Shown: in pieces, positions 8,059 to 15,254 of the stretch
Position numbering within the stretch: the stretch's first letter is position 1
How the letters are laid out: the number at the start of each line of letters is the position of its first letter
Assembly: GCA_030602845.1 (NCBI GenBank)
Contig: JAUVYZ010000010.1
Location: forward strand, 1 to 15,857
Reading direction: 5' to 3'
Length of the DNA: 15,857 nucleotides
DNA from: Phycisphaerae bacterium
GTDB taxonomy: Bacteria; Planctomycetota; Phycisphaerae; Sedimentisphaerales; Anaerobacaceae
The notes under the pieces: generated by a model
What the model was told of the DNA's origin: nothing
The model's database searches: none
The model's input: only the letters and a program-made list of their open reading frames with translations
Position numbers and translations under genes: made by a program

Positions 8059-8074
8059 AGTTCGTAGTTCATAG
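8040..8074 (-). repeat. Heptamer array D (5 x 7 bp) overlapping the gspJ start
   Basis: On the + strand the units are TTCGTAG, TTTGTAG, TTCATAG, TTCGTAG, TTCATAG (CTAYRAA on the coding strand). The consensus differs from arrays A-C but unit length and copy number are the same. The GspJ-like ATG (8058-8056) is created by a CTATGAA unit, and the next units encode leader residues NYKLRT. Confidence 0.85.
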
Positions 8075-8084
8075 TAATCTGTGG

Positions 8085-8951
8085 TTAAAACCTTATTACT
8101 TTTTGATATATCGCTATACAGGGGTATCTGCCGCCGTTGACCGGCGGCGGAACAACCCAAATTCTCCACACTCTACCAGGGACGATGCCCGGGCCCCAGG
8201 GCCTGTCAAGTAGAATCATTTCATCCTCCCTCACCGCTGTGCCAGGGTCATCCGCATACCGTTCCAATACGCGGTATATCTGTCCGGTTTCGTCATCCAC
8301 TATCGTATAGCCATCGTTAATAAATGTTTTCTCAACAGGGTCAACAAAGTTTATCAAAAGCTCGTTGGCGTCGGGGGTGGTTTGATAAACGTTGACATCG
8401 ACCGGTACCGGATAGAACCAGCCAACAGCAGGGTTAAGCGCACGGGTAACGGGCTCCCGACGCCAATATGTTGCACCTGACCCTATCTTCCTGCTCACAA
8501 AGACCGTTACCTGCACAAGCCGGGTAGGCCCGGTAGTCGGGTCTATTACTCGCCTGCAAAGGGCCGACCAGAAATATTTTTTTTCCGAGACGTTGATGCC
8601 GGGGTCCGAAGGATATGCAAATGCGTTGGGGTCGAAACCAAATGTCAATGTTGCAGGAAAGGTGACGTCGTTAAAGTCGGTGTGCCGGTCAACTTTCAAT
8701 GCAGTGAAGTCAATATCATCATTTGGGTCATTTGGGTCGCCGACTGCATAGAGTCTTATTTTTGCAAAGGCCTCGTCGGCCACTACCGCTGCAATGGTCC
8801 GCTCGGTGGCAATCGTCGAAAAATGGATGGCTACGGGGAATGTGCCGGCTATAAAAAGCATCCCAATAGCGAGCGTACCGATAGCAAACAAGACCTCGGT
8901 AAGAGAAAAACCATTATTGTTCTGCAATTTTCTCACAGGCAGCACTCTCAC
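8085..8951 (-). CDS. gspI: GspI/PilV-like minor pseudopilin
   Basis: The 288-residue product has a short leader (MRVLPVRKLQNNNG) followed by FSLTEVLFAIGTLAIGMLFI, with cleavage expected after Gly14 and Glu at +5. The hydrophobic segment and the ATERTIAAVVADEAFAKIRL stretch resemble GspI and PilV-type minor pilins. The proposed start is GTG at 8951, which overlaps the TGA of the preceding gene in a 4-base GTGA, suggesting translational coupling. A further in-frame GTG lies two codons later, so the exact start is uncertain. A DPNDPN pair occurs at 8721-8738. Expected role: part of the tip complex of the pseudopilus. The family-level call is firm, the letter assignment moderate. Confidence 0.7.
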   Translation of the reverse strand: MRVLPVRKLQNNNGFSLTEVLFAIGTLAIGMLFIAGTFPVAIHFSTIATERTIAAVVADEAFAKIRLYAVGDPNDPNDDIDFTALKVDRHTDFNDVTFPATLTFGFDPNAFAYPSDPGINVSEKKYFWSALCRRVIDPTTGPTRLVQVTVFVSRKIGSGATYWRREPVTRALNPAVGWFYPVPVDVNVYQTTPDANELLINFVDPVEKTFINDGYTIVDDETGQIYRVLERYADDPGTAVREDEMILLDRPWGPGIVPGRVWRIWVVPPPVNGGRYPCIAIYQKVIRF

Positions 8952-9790
8952 TTCTTTATCATCGTCCCTGTATATGGGTTAATATAGATGGCCTCTGGAA
9001 CTAACTTTACCAAATAATCCAACCACGCCCTGCCGTTTTCATAGGCCTGTCTGAATTTTTCCTCTTCATAGATAATGAAACTGTTTCGGCTCAATTCTTG
9101 CCCCAAACCCAAATTCTCAGGGTAATAACGAAGTCTCCAATCCTGGGCAGCATAATCATCCTGATAAAACATTCCAATCCCAGCATCTACTTCATCTCTC
9201 TTATTGAAGATATCGTCAGCACTGGGATTCCCAAGCTCTCCTGTGCTATCAGGAATTCCATGCCTATTTCTTACTCTTACATCGTGTATAACCAATTTGC
9301 CGGATGGTGAAAAAACAATCGAAAACGTAGTTGTATCCCTTACTAAATTAGGATTGTTTATCTCGCCGTCAGCATCAATAAAGCCGTCTCCTGCGGGAAG
9401 TAAATTAGCTCTGTACTTCAAATCCATTACGCCGACTGAATCGGGCAGTTTTATTGGCTCGACGCCTTCGACCGCCCGAAAGCCGGAGACCAAACCTGTT
9501 TTGTCAAAGTCGTGCACGATAAAAATCATATACTGTGGGGCTCTTAGCGGGCCTGCGGGGTCGTAGGCTTTTTGGAACCTGACGCCGGCGTAGCGCTGTT
9601 CTCTCGCGGCGATAGCACGGGCCGAAGCCAGCGCCGCACTTATCACAGACCTTCCGCCGCCCTGCGACTCGAATGAGTCAAAAAGCATGTGGACAGCCGG
9701 CAGGCCCAAACTGACAAGCAGCGCTACAACCGCGATGACAACCGTCATCTCCATCAGTGTAATACCGGATTGTCTGGATTTTGCCTTCAT
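8948..9790 (-). CDS. gspH: GspH-like pseudopilin
   Basis: The 280-residue protein has an 8-residue basic leader (MKAKSRQSG) and ITLMEMTVVIAVVALLVSLG, a prepilin motif with Glu at +5. After the helix comes GGGRSVISAALASARAIAAREQ followed by YAGVRF, which resembles the region in GspH/FimT proteins where the first beta strand follows a helix of small residues. It begins four nucleotides after the gspG stop and its own stop overlaps the next start by four bases, so it belongs to the same transcript. The ATG at 9790 has only an A-rich upstream stretch, without a clear Shine-Dalgarno sequence. The C-terminal half has no motif I recognise. At 280 residues it is longer than typical proteobacterial GspH (about 170-190). 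Confidence 0.65.
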   Translation of the reverse strand: MKAKSRQSGITLMEMTVVIAVVALLVSLGLPAVHMLFDSFESQGGGRSVISAALASARAIAAREQRYAGVRFQKAYDPAGPLRAPQYMIFIVHDFDKTGLVSGFRAVEGVEPIKLPDSVGVMDLKYRANLLPAGDGFIDADGEINNPNLVRDTTTFSIVFSPSGKLVIHDVRVRNRHGIPDSTGELGNPSADDIFNKRDEVDAGIGMFYQDDYAAQDWRLRYYPENLGLGQELSRNSFIIYEEEKFRQAYENGRAWLDYLVKLVPEAIYINPYTGTMIKK

Positions 9791-9794
9791 TTTT

Positions 9795-10520
9795 TTATTT
9801 TTTTCTATTGGTTATATCATCACCGGTACCGAAAATTCTGTCCGGCCCGGCTGAGGTAATTTCCGGAAAAGTCCTTTTGCTTTTACCTGCATACCCAAGA
9901 TAACCTTCCCAATCACCAGGGCCTTTATAGTCTGCCCAATCTGGATAGTAGTCATAGTGCAGCGTTGTGCCCCAGGGATCGATGATTCTCAGCAATGGAA
10001 AAATTTTAGGGCCGCCGGGAAAAGCAATATGAATTTCCATAGACTGTTTATTAGCACTGAGGTTGGTTATCAGTGAATCATCAATTTTTTTCAGGGTCTG
10101 TCGGCTTGTAGGAACTCTATTCAAGAAAAAGTATAACACCTCGCTCCCCGAATAATTCGGGTCGTGAAGGACACCGGACGGCATAATTAAGGCACCTGTC
10201 GCACCCACTGCGTTTGCCAGTGTTGGTTCAAGTATGGGCTGCGGCAAACCGTTGCAGTCTAACGGAAAATCCAGCCCACGATAAAAATCCCTTTCGGCGG
10301 GACTGGCAATTGTGGGAACCTTATAGTTATATCCGTAATCGCGGAATTGCTCGAGGGCGGCGTTGAGCAATGCAAAGGTATTTTTTGTAAGCTGTTCTTT
10401 GCTCTGATTGCTAACGCGAGTGGCGATGCCGACTACCATTGTGGCCAGGATTGCAATTATCGCCACGACAATCAGTATCTCAACAAGCGTTGCGCCGATT
10501 TTGTGTTTGTAACTTTTCAT
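9795..10520 (-). CDS. gspG: GspG-like major pseudopilin
   Basis: The 241-residue product starts MKSYKHKIG, then ATLVEILIVVAIIAILATMV, with cleavage expected after Gly9 and Glu at +5. The C-terminal region has DPWGTTLHYDYY and TSAGPDRIFGTGDDITN, which match the GspG pattern of a DPWG block followed by a calcium-binding loop (SxGxDGxxGTxDDI-like). GspG polymerises into the pseudopilus that pushes substrates through the outer membrane. ATG at 10520 is preferred; the frame also has a TTG three codons upstream. The 65-nt upstream space contains a short dispersed-type repeat (10530-10555) rather than an obvious strong ribosome binding site. It is longer than usual GspG (about 140-150), with extra residues between the helix and the DPWG block. 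It is one of three GspG-like proteins in this operon. Confidence 0.75.
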   Translation of the reverse strand: MKSYKHKIGATLVEILIVVAIIAILATMVVGIATRVSNQSKEQLTKNTFALLNAALEQFRDYGYNYKVPTIASPAERDFYRGLDFPLDCNGLPQPILEPTLANAVGATGALIMPSGVLHDPNYSGSEVLYFFLNRVPTSRQTLKKIDDSLITNLSANKQSMEIHIAFPGGPKIFPLLRIIDPWGTTLHYDYYPDWADYKGPGDWEGYLGYAGKSKRTFPEITSAGPDRIFGTGDDITNRKK

Positions 10521-10529
10521 AACTAACAA

Positions 10530-10555
10530 GATTCTTCGCCTCGCTCAGAATGACA
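10530..10555. repeat. Short dispersed-type repeat between two pseudopilin genes
   Basis: The sequence GATTCTTCGCCTCGCTCAGA plus ATGACA has the form of a short repeat I recall from many environmental bacterial genomes (CATTCTGAGCG-AGGCGAAGAATC on the other strand). It has imperfect dyad symmetry, with ATTCT and AGAAT arms. Only one copy is in this window, so the repeat status is from memory and not shown here. Confidence 0.45.
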
Positions 10556-10585
10556 ATGGTGCTAACTAACTTCTGTTAAAGTTAT

Positions 10586-11587
10586 TTATTTTCCAAAGTT
10601 CCGAATATCGTCATTTGTTCCATACTCACCATCCGCCCCCGCTGAAATCAATATGTACGAATCGGGCCTGTAAGGCCAGGGCCTCGCCGTTATCTTTGGG
10701 TTTCTGACACCGCCTTCATAATCAAACCTGTAGAAATTCTCAATGTCTATGCCAAGCCTGTGCTCTTTCGTGTCATCCATCATCCACCTTAGCTTGACAA
10801 GAGGGTCATTATCGGAAGCGTCGTAAATTCGCTGATCCACACGGGCAGGCGGGGCAAATGCCTTACTGGAAGTATTCGCCTTGTAATAAAGAATCGGCGT
10901 GCCTGCCTTAACGGTCTTTTGACCAACCCTTATTTTCTTTACGCCAAATATATCGCAAATCACGAATGTATCCGGATTCAACGGTCTCGGATCATTAAAC
11001 AATCCCTCCGGGTCCGGCCTGGCCGGATTAAAACCCAGTCTAAAAGCATTGGTAGTCGCAAGCTCCAGATAAGGACCTCTTCTCTTATCCATATCAAGAG
11101 GATTAGTCGGGTCGTAGAACCAGTACTGGGGCGGATCAACCGGAGGAACACCTCCAGGCGTATATGGTCTGTTATTTCTCCCATTTGCCTGCCAATGTGA
11201 ATCCGGATGAAATCCCAGCAGGTCCCAGCCCAGAAGAGCTTCAGCGAGTTTTTGTGCACCGCAGTAGTCTAACTTGGGAGGCTCAGGCGGATTCAAAAAC
11301 GGCCAGTCCGACGGAGGATATTCACCATCATAATCGTTTTTAAAGGTCGCCAGGGCCAGGCCGATGGTGGTAAGCTGGGCCTTTTGCTTTGTCTCTCTTG
11401 TGATTTTGCGCACCAGACTTAAAGCCGGCATAAGCAGCCCAACCAGCATTGCAACTATCGCAAGACTCGTTAATAGCTCCACAAGTGTAAACCCCGTTAG
11501 AAATCTTTTACTTCTACGATTACCTGCCCAATTAGAAATCTCTATTTCTAACGGGGTAAACCCGTATTTTTTGCGCTTCACGTCCAT
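10586..11587 (-). CDS. GspG-like pseudopilin with duplicated GFTxxE N-terminus
   Basis: The 333-residue protein has an unusual N-terminus: MDVKRKKYG-FTPLEIEIS, then about 15 residues, then RFLTG-FTLVELLTSLAIVAMLVGL. The second GFTLVE, directly before the hydrophobic helix, should be the real processing site, leaving a 33-residue leader. ATG at 11587 has AAGGA ten nt upstream. The rest resembles the product of the paralogous gene at 12922-13851: YCGAQKLAEALLGWDLLGFH, RRGPYLEL, PILYYKANTS and the C-terminal SAGADGEYGTNDDIRNF loop. That loop resembles the GspG calcium site. It is probably an alternative pseudopilin or a substrate-specific subunit of the same machine (inference). The 5' part carries strong inverted repeats. 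Confidence 0.75.
   Translation of the reverse strand: MDVKRKKYGFTPLEIEISNWAGNRRSKRFLTGFTLVELLTSLAIVAMLVGLLMPALSLVRKITRETKQKAQLTTIGLALATFKNDYDGEYPPSDWPFLNPPEPPKLDYCGAQKLAEALLGWDLLGFHPDSHWQANGRNNRPYTPGGVPPVDPPQYWFYDPTNPLDMDKRRGPYLELATTNAFRLGFNPARPDPEGLFNDPRPLNPDTFVICDIFGVKKIRVGQKTVKAGTPILYYKANTSSKAFAPPARVDQRIYDASDNDPLVKLRWMMDDTKEHRLGIDIENFYRFDYEGGVRNPKITARPWPYRPDSYILISAGADGEYGTNDDIRNFGK
11491..11557. repeat. Nested inverted repeats within the leader of a pseudopilin gene
   Basis: ACCCCGTTAGAAAT at 11491-11504 is the exact reverse complement of ATTTCTAACGGGGT at 11544-11557 (14 bp). A third element, TTAGAAAT at 11532-11539, pairs with ATTTCTAA at 11544-11551 across a 4-base loop, so two alternative hairpins are possible. 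On the coding strand one arm encodes FTPLEI and the other RFLTGF. The position is just after the start codon at 11587. Confidence 0.9.
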
Positions 11588-11624
11588 CCCTTTTATATCC
11601 TTATTTGTTTTTTACCTTTAATTT

Positions 11625-11650
11625 CTTTGCCACTTTGCGTCTTCGTGGCT
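11625..11650. repeat. Short GCCACGAAGACGCAAAG-type intergenic repeat
   Basis: The 73-nt space between the dockerin gene and the next pseudopilin gene holds CTTTGCCACTTTGCGTCTTC followed by GTGGCT. Its other strand reads AGCCACGAAGACGCAAAG..., a form I recall from intergenic regions of many bacteria. GCCAC and GTGGC form five-base arms. Only one copy is present in the window, so the repeat status rests on recall. Confidence 0.4.
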
Positions 11651-11660
11651 ATTTTTCTTT

Positions 11661-12881
11661 TTACTCCAGGCCGTATAACCAGCTTTTCTGAAGCCACTGC
11701 TCGGTCAGCTTGGAAATGTCGCCATAGTCAACAACTCCGGAACCGTCGATATCACTCCTGATACAGCGTCCACTGCTCATCCAGTCACCGGCCAAAACTG
11801 CAAAGTCACGTAAATTGACAATACCATCATCATCAAGGTCAGCAACCGGCAACTCAATCTCGAAGCAGTTATCGTCTTGCCAATTTTCCCAGTCCGTATT
11901 ATCCAGCCAACCATTAGCAAAAATCGCAATGTCCTTGAAATTTATTGCCCCATCGGTATTTAAATCAGACAGCAAAGTAACAACCGGTTCAAGCCAGTAC
12001 TCGGCAAATATCATCAGGTCAGCAAAATCAACCGTTCTGCTCCGGTTAAAATCGCTGCCTCCGCACCCGTTTGATTGCCGGCAGGTATCATCCCGCCAAT
12101 ATGATGCAAATATTGCAAAGTCGCGCAAATTGACAATACCCTCGTCGTCGGCGAGCAGATCGCAATTATAAGCCGGCTCTTCCGCCAGCCATTCTTCTGC
12201 CAGCATTCCCAAATCGAGGATGTCAACGTAGCAGTCGTGGTTAAGGTCTTCAGGCAGATAGCCGAAACCTCCGCAATGCGTATCGAACTTGACAAAATCC
12301 CATCGTACCTGGTATTGGAAATAGTGTGTTTCGTCTCTGTTGGCTCTCATAACCAATGACAATGTATGTAAATCTGCGTCGTTTATATCTATATCATTAA
12401 TCTCAACGGTTACGTTGCGATATTCGGCGTTTCCATCTGCTCCCAGGGTATTTGAATCCCAGACATCGTTGCCGTCGATTTGCAAAACCGCACTGAAATA
12501 TTCCGACTCCCACGGAAAAGCCGAGTGTGCACCGCTTAACTCGATGTCAAAAATAATTTCATTAACGTCCGTCAGGTAAACCTGCTGAGAAACCATTGCC
12601 ATATCTCCAGTGACAAAATCCCAATACGACTTGGAATAAAGGGTCAAAGAGCTACCGTTGCCATCATTGTAACTATGGGTCCACCAATCTGTATTTACCT
12701 TTCCGCCAAATCTATCCGGAATATTGACATCACACCAGTATTGAGGCGCTCTTGCCGCAATATCAGGTATAACACCGTTATTTTCAAAACTGCCGTTTCT
12801 AACCATGCTAACGCCGCCTTGCGCCCAATGCGCCAATAACAACATAACCATTATCACTGCAGCAACCGTTGCTTTATTCAT
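11661..12881 (-). CDS. Secreted protein with six dockerin-like repeats
   Basis: The 406-residue product begins MNKATVAAVIMVMLLLAHWA with QGG following, a signal peptide. Residues about 25-205 start with VRNGSFE and contain beta-rich, Trp/Tyr-rich sequence resembling a carbohydrate-binding-like jelly roll (moderate confidence). Residues about 211-397 hold six EF-hand-like dockerin repeats, for example DLNHDCYVDILDLGMLAEEW, DLNTDGAINFKDIAIFANGW and DIDGSGVVDYGDISKLTEQW. ATG at 12881 has GGAG seven nt upstream; the frame extends up to 13169 but would overlap the preceding gene and has no signal peptide there, so the shorter start was chosen. The gene lies between two paralogous pseudopilin genes in the secretion operon, so it is probably exported by, or attached to, this system (inference). 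No catalytic domain was seen. Confidence 0.8.
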   Translation of the reverse strand: MNKATVAAVIMVMLLLAHWAQGGVSMVRNGSFENNGVIPDIAARAPQYWCDVNIPDRFGGKVNTDWWTHSYNDGNGSSLTLYSKSYWDFVTGDMAMVSQQVYLTDVNEIIFDIELSGAHSAFPWESEYFSAVLQIDGNDVWDSNTLGADGNAEYRNVTVEINDIDINDADLHTLSLVMRANRDETHYFQYQVRWDFVKFDTHCGGFGYLPEDLNHDCYVDILDLGMLAEEWLAEEPAYNCDLLADDEGIVNLRDFAIFASYWRDDTCRQSNGCGGSDFNRSRTVDFADLMIFAEYWLEPVVTLLSDLNTDGAINFKDIAIFANGWLDNTDWENWQDDNCFEIELPVADLDDDGIVNLRDFAVLAGDWMSSGRCIRSDIDGSGVVDYGDISKLTEQWLQKSWLYGLE

Positions 12882-12921
12882 CACCGCTCTCCGTCCGTCC
12901 CTTAAGAACTCATCAACGTCA

Positions 12922-13851
12922 TCAACGAATAGACCACTCAGCAAAATCCCAGAGCGTCTTTTGAAAATTATACACATCGTCACGTGTGCCATACTCACCA
13001 TCATGCCCTGCGGAAAGCAGAATAAATGAATCTGACCTGTAAGGTCTGGACACCGAGGTAATCTTTTCGTTCTTAGTATGTTCATAGAATATTCCTGGGT
13101 TTGCCTGAAGTGGGCTTCCCGCAGGTGAATATCGGGTATCCCCTTCCGAGGCCATAGGATGCGCCACACCCTGCTGCTGAGGTATACCCAGCTTTACCAG
13201 CTCATCATTGTCAAGAACATTATAAATACTCCCCATTGCATCTGTGGCGTCATGTACGGTCTTTGATGTATTTGCCATGAAGTAAAGTATGGGCATACCA
13301 ACCCTTTTCCGAGTTTCTGTATGAAATACGGTTGTATATACGTCACACAAGACGAACAAATCCTCACCAAAAGGTCCTGTGTTCCCGGTTCCGTACAAAT
13401 TCATCAGTCTATACGGATTGGCATTTTCGAGCTCCAGATATGGCCCTACTCTGCCATTTACAGTAGCTGGGTCATATAGCGGGTTAGGCGGGTTAGCACC
13501 ATCCGTTCTATCAGCTCTGAAACGTGAGCTTGGGTGGAAGCCCAGCAAATCCTGCCCCATCATAGCTTCGCAAAGCTTCATTGCACCGCAGTAGGGCTGG
13601 CCGGGGAGCGGCGGAGAGCCGTCGAATGCGTCCGAGTTCGGATAACCATCCTCCTCGGCATCGAAAAGACCTAATGCGACCTCGATACTGTGGAACTGGG
13701 CTTTTTGTTTTACCTTTCTCGCAAATTGCTTGGCCATACTCAGAGCCGGCACAAGAAGGGCTATGAGAAGTGTAATGATGCTCATAACGGTCAGCACCTC
13801 TACAATGGTAAATGCTGCTTTCTTGTTGGATTGTTTGGCTATTGGCTTCAC
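12922..13851 (-). CDS. GspG-like pseudopilin (paralogue)
   Basis: The 309-residue protein starts with a short basic leader (KPIAKQSNKKAA) and FTIVEVLTVMSIITLLIALL, a prepilin motif with Glu at +5. GTG at 13851 is chosen because AAAGGAG lies six nt upstream. Shared blocks with the product of 10586-11587 are YCGAMKLCEAMMGQDLLGFH, RVGPYLELENANPYRL, PILYFMANTSKT, and the C-terminal RPYRSDSFILLSAGHDGEYG followed by TRDDVYNF. The final block resembles the GspG calcium loop. It is the first gene after gspF, separated by 54 nt. A pseudopilus subunit is the most likely role; whether it replaces or mixes with GspG cannot be read from sequence. Confidence 0.78.
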   Translation of the reverse strand: MKPIAKQSNKKAAFTIVEVLTVMSIITLLIALLVPALSMAKQFARKVKQKAQFHSIEVALGLFDAEEDGYPNSDAFDGSPPLPGQPYCGAMKLCEAMMGQDLLGFHPSSRFRADRTDGANPPNPLYDPATVNGRVGPYLELENANPYRLMNLYGTGNTGPFGEDLFVLCDVYTTVFHTETRKRVGMPILYFMANTSKTVHDATDAMGSIYNVLDNDELVKLGIPQQQGVAHPMASEGDTRYSPAGSPLQANPGIFYEHTKNEKITSVSRPYRSDSFILLSAGHDGEYGTRDDVYNFQKTLWDFAEWSIR

Positions 13852-13857
13852 TTTATT

Positions 13858-13864
13858 CTCCTTT
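13858..13864 (-). promoter_or_regulatory. Shine-Dalgarno deciding a GTG start
   Basis: AAAGGAG on the coding strand lies six nt before GTG at 13851. No ATG occurs nearby in that frame, so this site supports the GTG start of the GspG-like paralogue. Confidence 0.85.
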
Positions 13865-13905
13865 AATTACTCAATTAGACGTTTGATTTATTAGTTTAGT
13901 TTTTA

Positions 13906-15189
13906 TCACGCGGCGCTTAACTCCGTGATAATTCCTATCATCGGCAAAAATATTGACAGCACGATGGTCAAGACGATAACGCCAAGACCAATAATCATAA
14001 TCGGCTCAAGCATCGACATTAACGAGGCAACCATCACGTCAACCTGCTCGTCATAGTTGTCCGCTACTTTTAGAAGCATCTTGTCCAGGTCTCCCGTTTC
14101 CTCGCCTACGGCAACCATATTGGCGACAATCAGGTCAACGGTTTTAGAGTGCCGCAGAGGACCGGCAAACGTGTCACCCTGCCTGATAGAATCGTGAACA
14201 TTGCCGAGCATATTGGCAAAGACTTCGTTCCCTGCCGTCTCGCGTGTAACGTTAAGGGCGTCCAGGATTGACACACCGGCGCTAATCAATGTTCCCAGCG
14301 TTCTTGTCCACCGCGTAACTGATATTTTAGCGCTAAGTTGGCCGATAATCGGCAGCTTCAATTTGATGGTATCCAGAACCAGTCTGCCGGGGCGAAAATG
14401 CTTTATTATTCTAATCAGAAAAATTACTATAAACGGCACCCCCAACAGGGCGACCGCGCCGGGAATCCGCACTCCCCGTATAACAGCCCACTCAGGGCCG
14501 TATGCAATCCAGTTGCTTATTGCGAACACCACCTGTGTTATCTTTGGCAGCTCCGCACCCTCCCTCATTTCAGTCAGCACCGTGGTAAACTCGGGTATCA
14601 CCTTCCACATCAACAACAAGAGAATAAGGAACGCCGCGCTCAAAACCACAATCGGATAAACCATTGCGCTTATAACTCTGGATTTAAGTTTTTGCGCTTT
14701 TTCCATAAAGTCCGCCACACGGGACAATATCAGGTCCAGCACCCCGCCCGTCTCGCCGGCCGCCACCATACTGACAAGCAGACGATTAAAAGACCTTGGG
14801 AATCTGCCCAATGCTTCCGAAAGTGTCGAACCGCCCTCGATGTCATCGGCAACATAACCAATGACCCTCTTGAATGTTCCTGCCTTTTGCTGCTCCTGCA
14901 GGATACGCAGCGAACGCAATATAGGCAGACCCGCGTCCTGCAGCGTGGAAAGCTGTCTTGCAAACTGGGTTATATATTTGACCCTGACTTTGCCGCCGGC
15001 GCCACGCCTGTGCGCCGGTCTTGCAGCTTTTGCCGCCACTTTTCTTCCGGCACCGCGTACGCGGACCTTCGTGGGAAAATAGCCCATATTTCGTATTTTG
15101 CTTATCGCTTCTTTGTCACTTAGGGCTTCTACCTCATCCTTTATTCCCACTCCCTGTGAGTCCAGCGCTTCATATTTGAAAGTAGGCAT
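13906..15189 (-). CDS. gspF: Type II secretion inner-membrane platform protein GspF
   Basis: The 427-residue product matches the GspF/PilC family. It begins MPTFKYEALDSQG and has two cytoplasmic helical domains: the first contains ARQLSTLQDAGLPILRSLRI and MVAAGETGGVLDLIL, the second TRTLGTLISAGVSILDALNV and MVAVGEETGDLDKML. Three hydrophobic segments follow the family layout: about residues 175-200 (MVYPIVVLSAAFLILLLLMW), about 250-268 (ALLGVPFIVIFLIRI) and the C-terminal IMIIGLGVIVLTIVLSIFLP. Length is normal for the family. ATG at 15189 is chosen because AAAGGAGGT lies seven nt upstream; a GTG at 15198 would sit inside that site. GspF links the GspE ATPase to the pseudopilus. It follows gspE by 65 nt. 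Confidence 0.93.
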   Translation of the reverse strand: MPTFKYEALDSQGVGIKDEVEALSDKEAISKIRNMGYFPTKVRVRGAGRKVAAKAARPAHRRGAGGKVRVKYITQFARQLSTLQDAGLPILRSLRILQEQQKAGTFKRVIGYVADDIEGGSTLSEALGRFPRSFNRLLVSMVAAGETGGVLDLILSRVADFMEKAQKLKSRVISAMVYPIVVLSAAFLILLLLMWKVIPEFTTVLTEMREGAELPKITQVVFAISNWIAYGPEWAVIRGVRIPGAVALLGVPFIVIFLIRIIKHFRPGRLVLDTIKLKLPIIGQLSAKISVTRWTRTLGTLISAGVSILDALNVTRETAGNEVFANMLGNVHDSIRQGDTFAGPLRHSKTVDLIVANMVAVGEETGDLDKMLLKVADNYDEQVDVMVASLMSMLEPIMIIGLGVIVLTIVLSIFLPMIGIITELSAA

Positions 15190-15196
15190 ACTGAAC

Positions 15197-15205
15197 ACCT
15201 CCTTT
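15197..15205 (-). promoter_or_regulatory. Strong Shine-Dalgarno of gspF
   Basis: AAAGGAGGT on the coding strand, seven nt before the ATG at 15189. It excludes the upstream in-frame GTG at 15198, which overlaps the site, as the start. Confidence 0.9.
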
Positions 15206-15254
15206 GAATTGATGGTTGGCTATTGGGCCCCAATTTATCAAGGGGCAATCCTTC

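Noticed and set aside
8059..8169. Longer start for the GspJ-like gene
   Set aside because: It would overlap the GspI-like gene by 85 nt and add 37 residues before a normal leader.
12882..13169. Upstream extension of the dockerin gene frame
   Set aside because: It overlaps the upstream pseudopilin gene, and the downstream ATG has both a Shine-Dalgarno site and a signal peptide.
14338..15123. Long + strand open frame opposite gspF (261 codons)
   Set aside because: It is antisense to a clear GspF, lacks family motifs and is rich in codons that mirror the gene below.
15227..15246. GCCCC...GGGGC hairpin between gspE and gspF as a terminator
   Set aside because: The stem is only five base pairs and no T-run follows on the coding strand, and the operon clearly continues.
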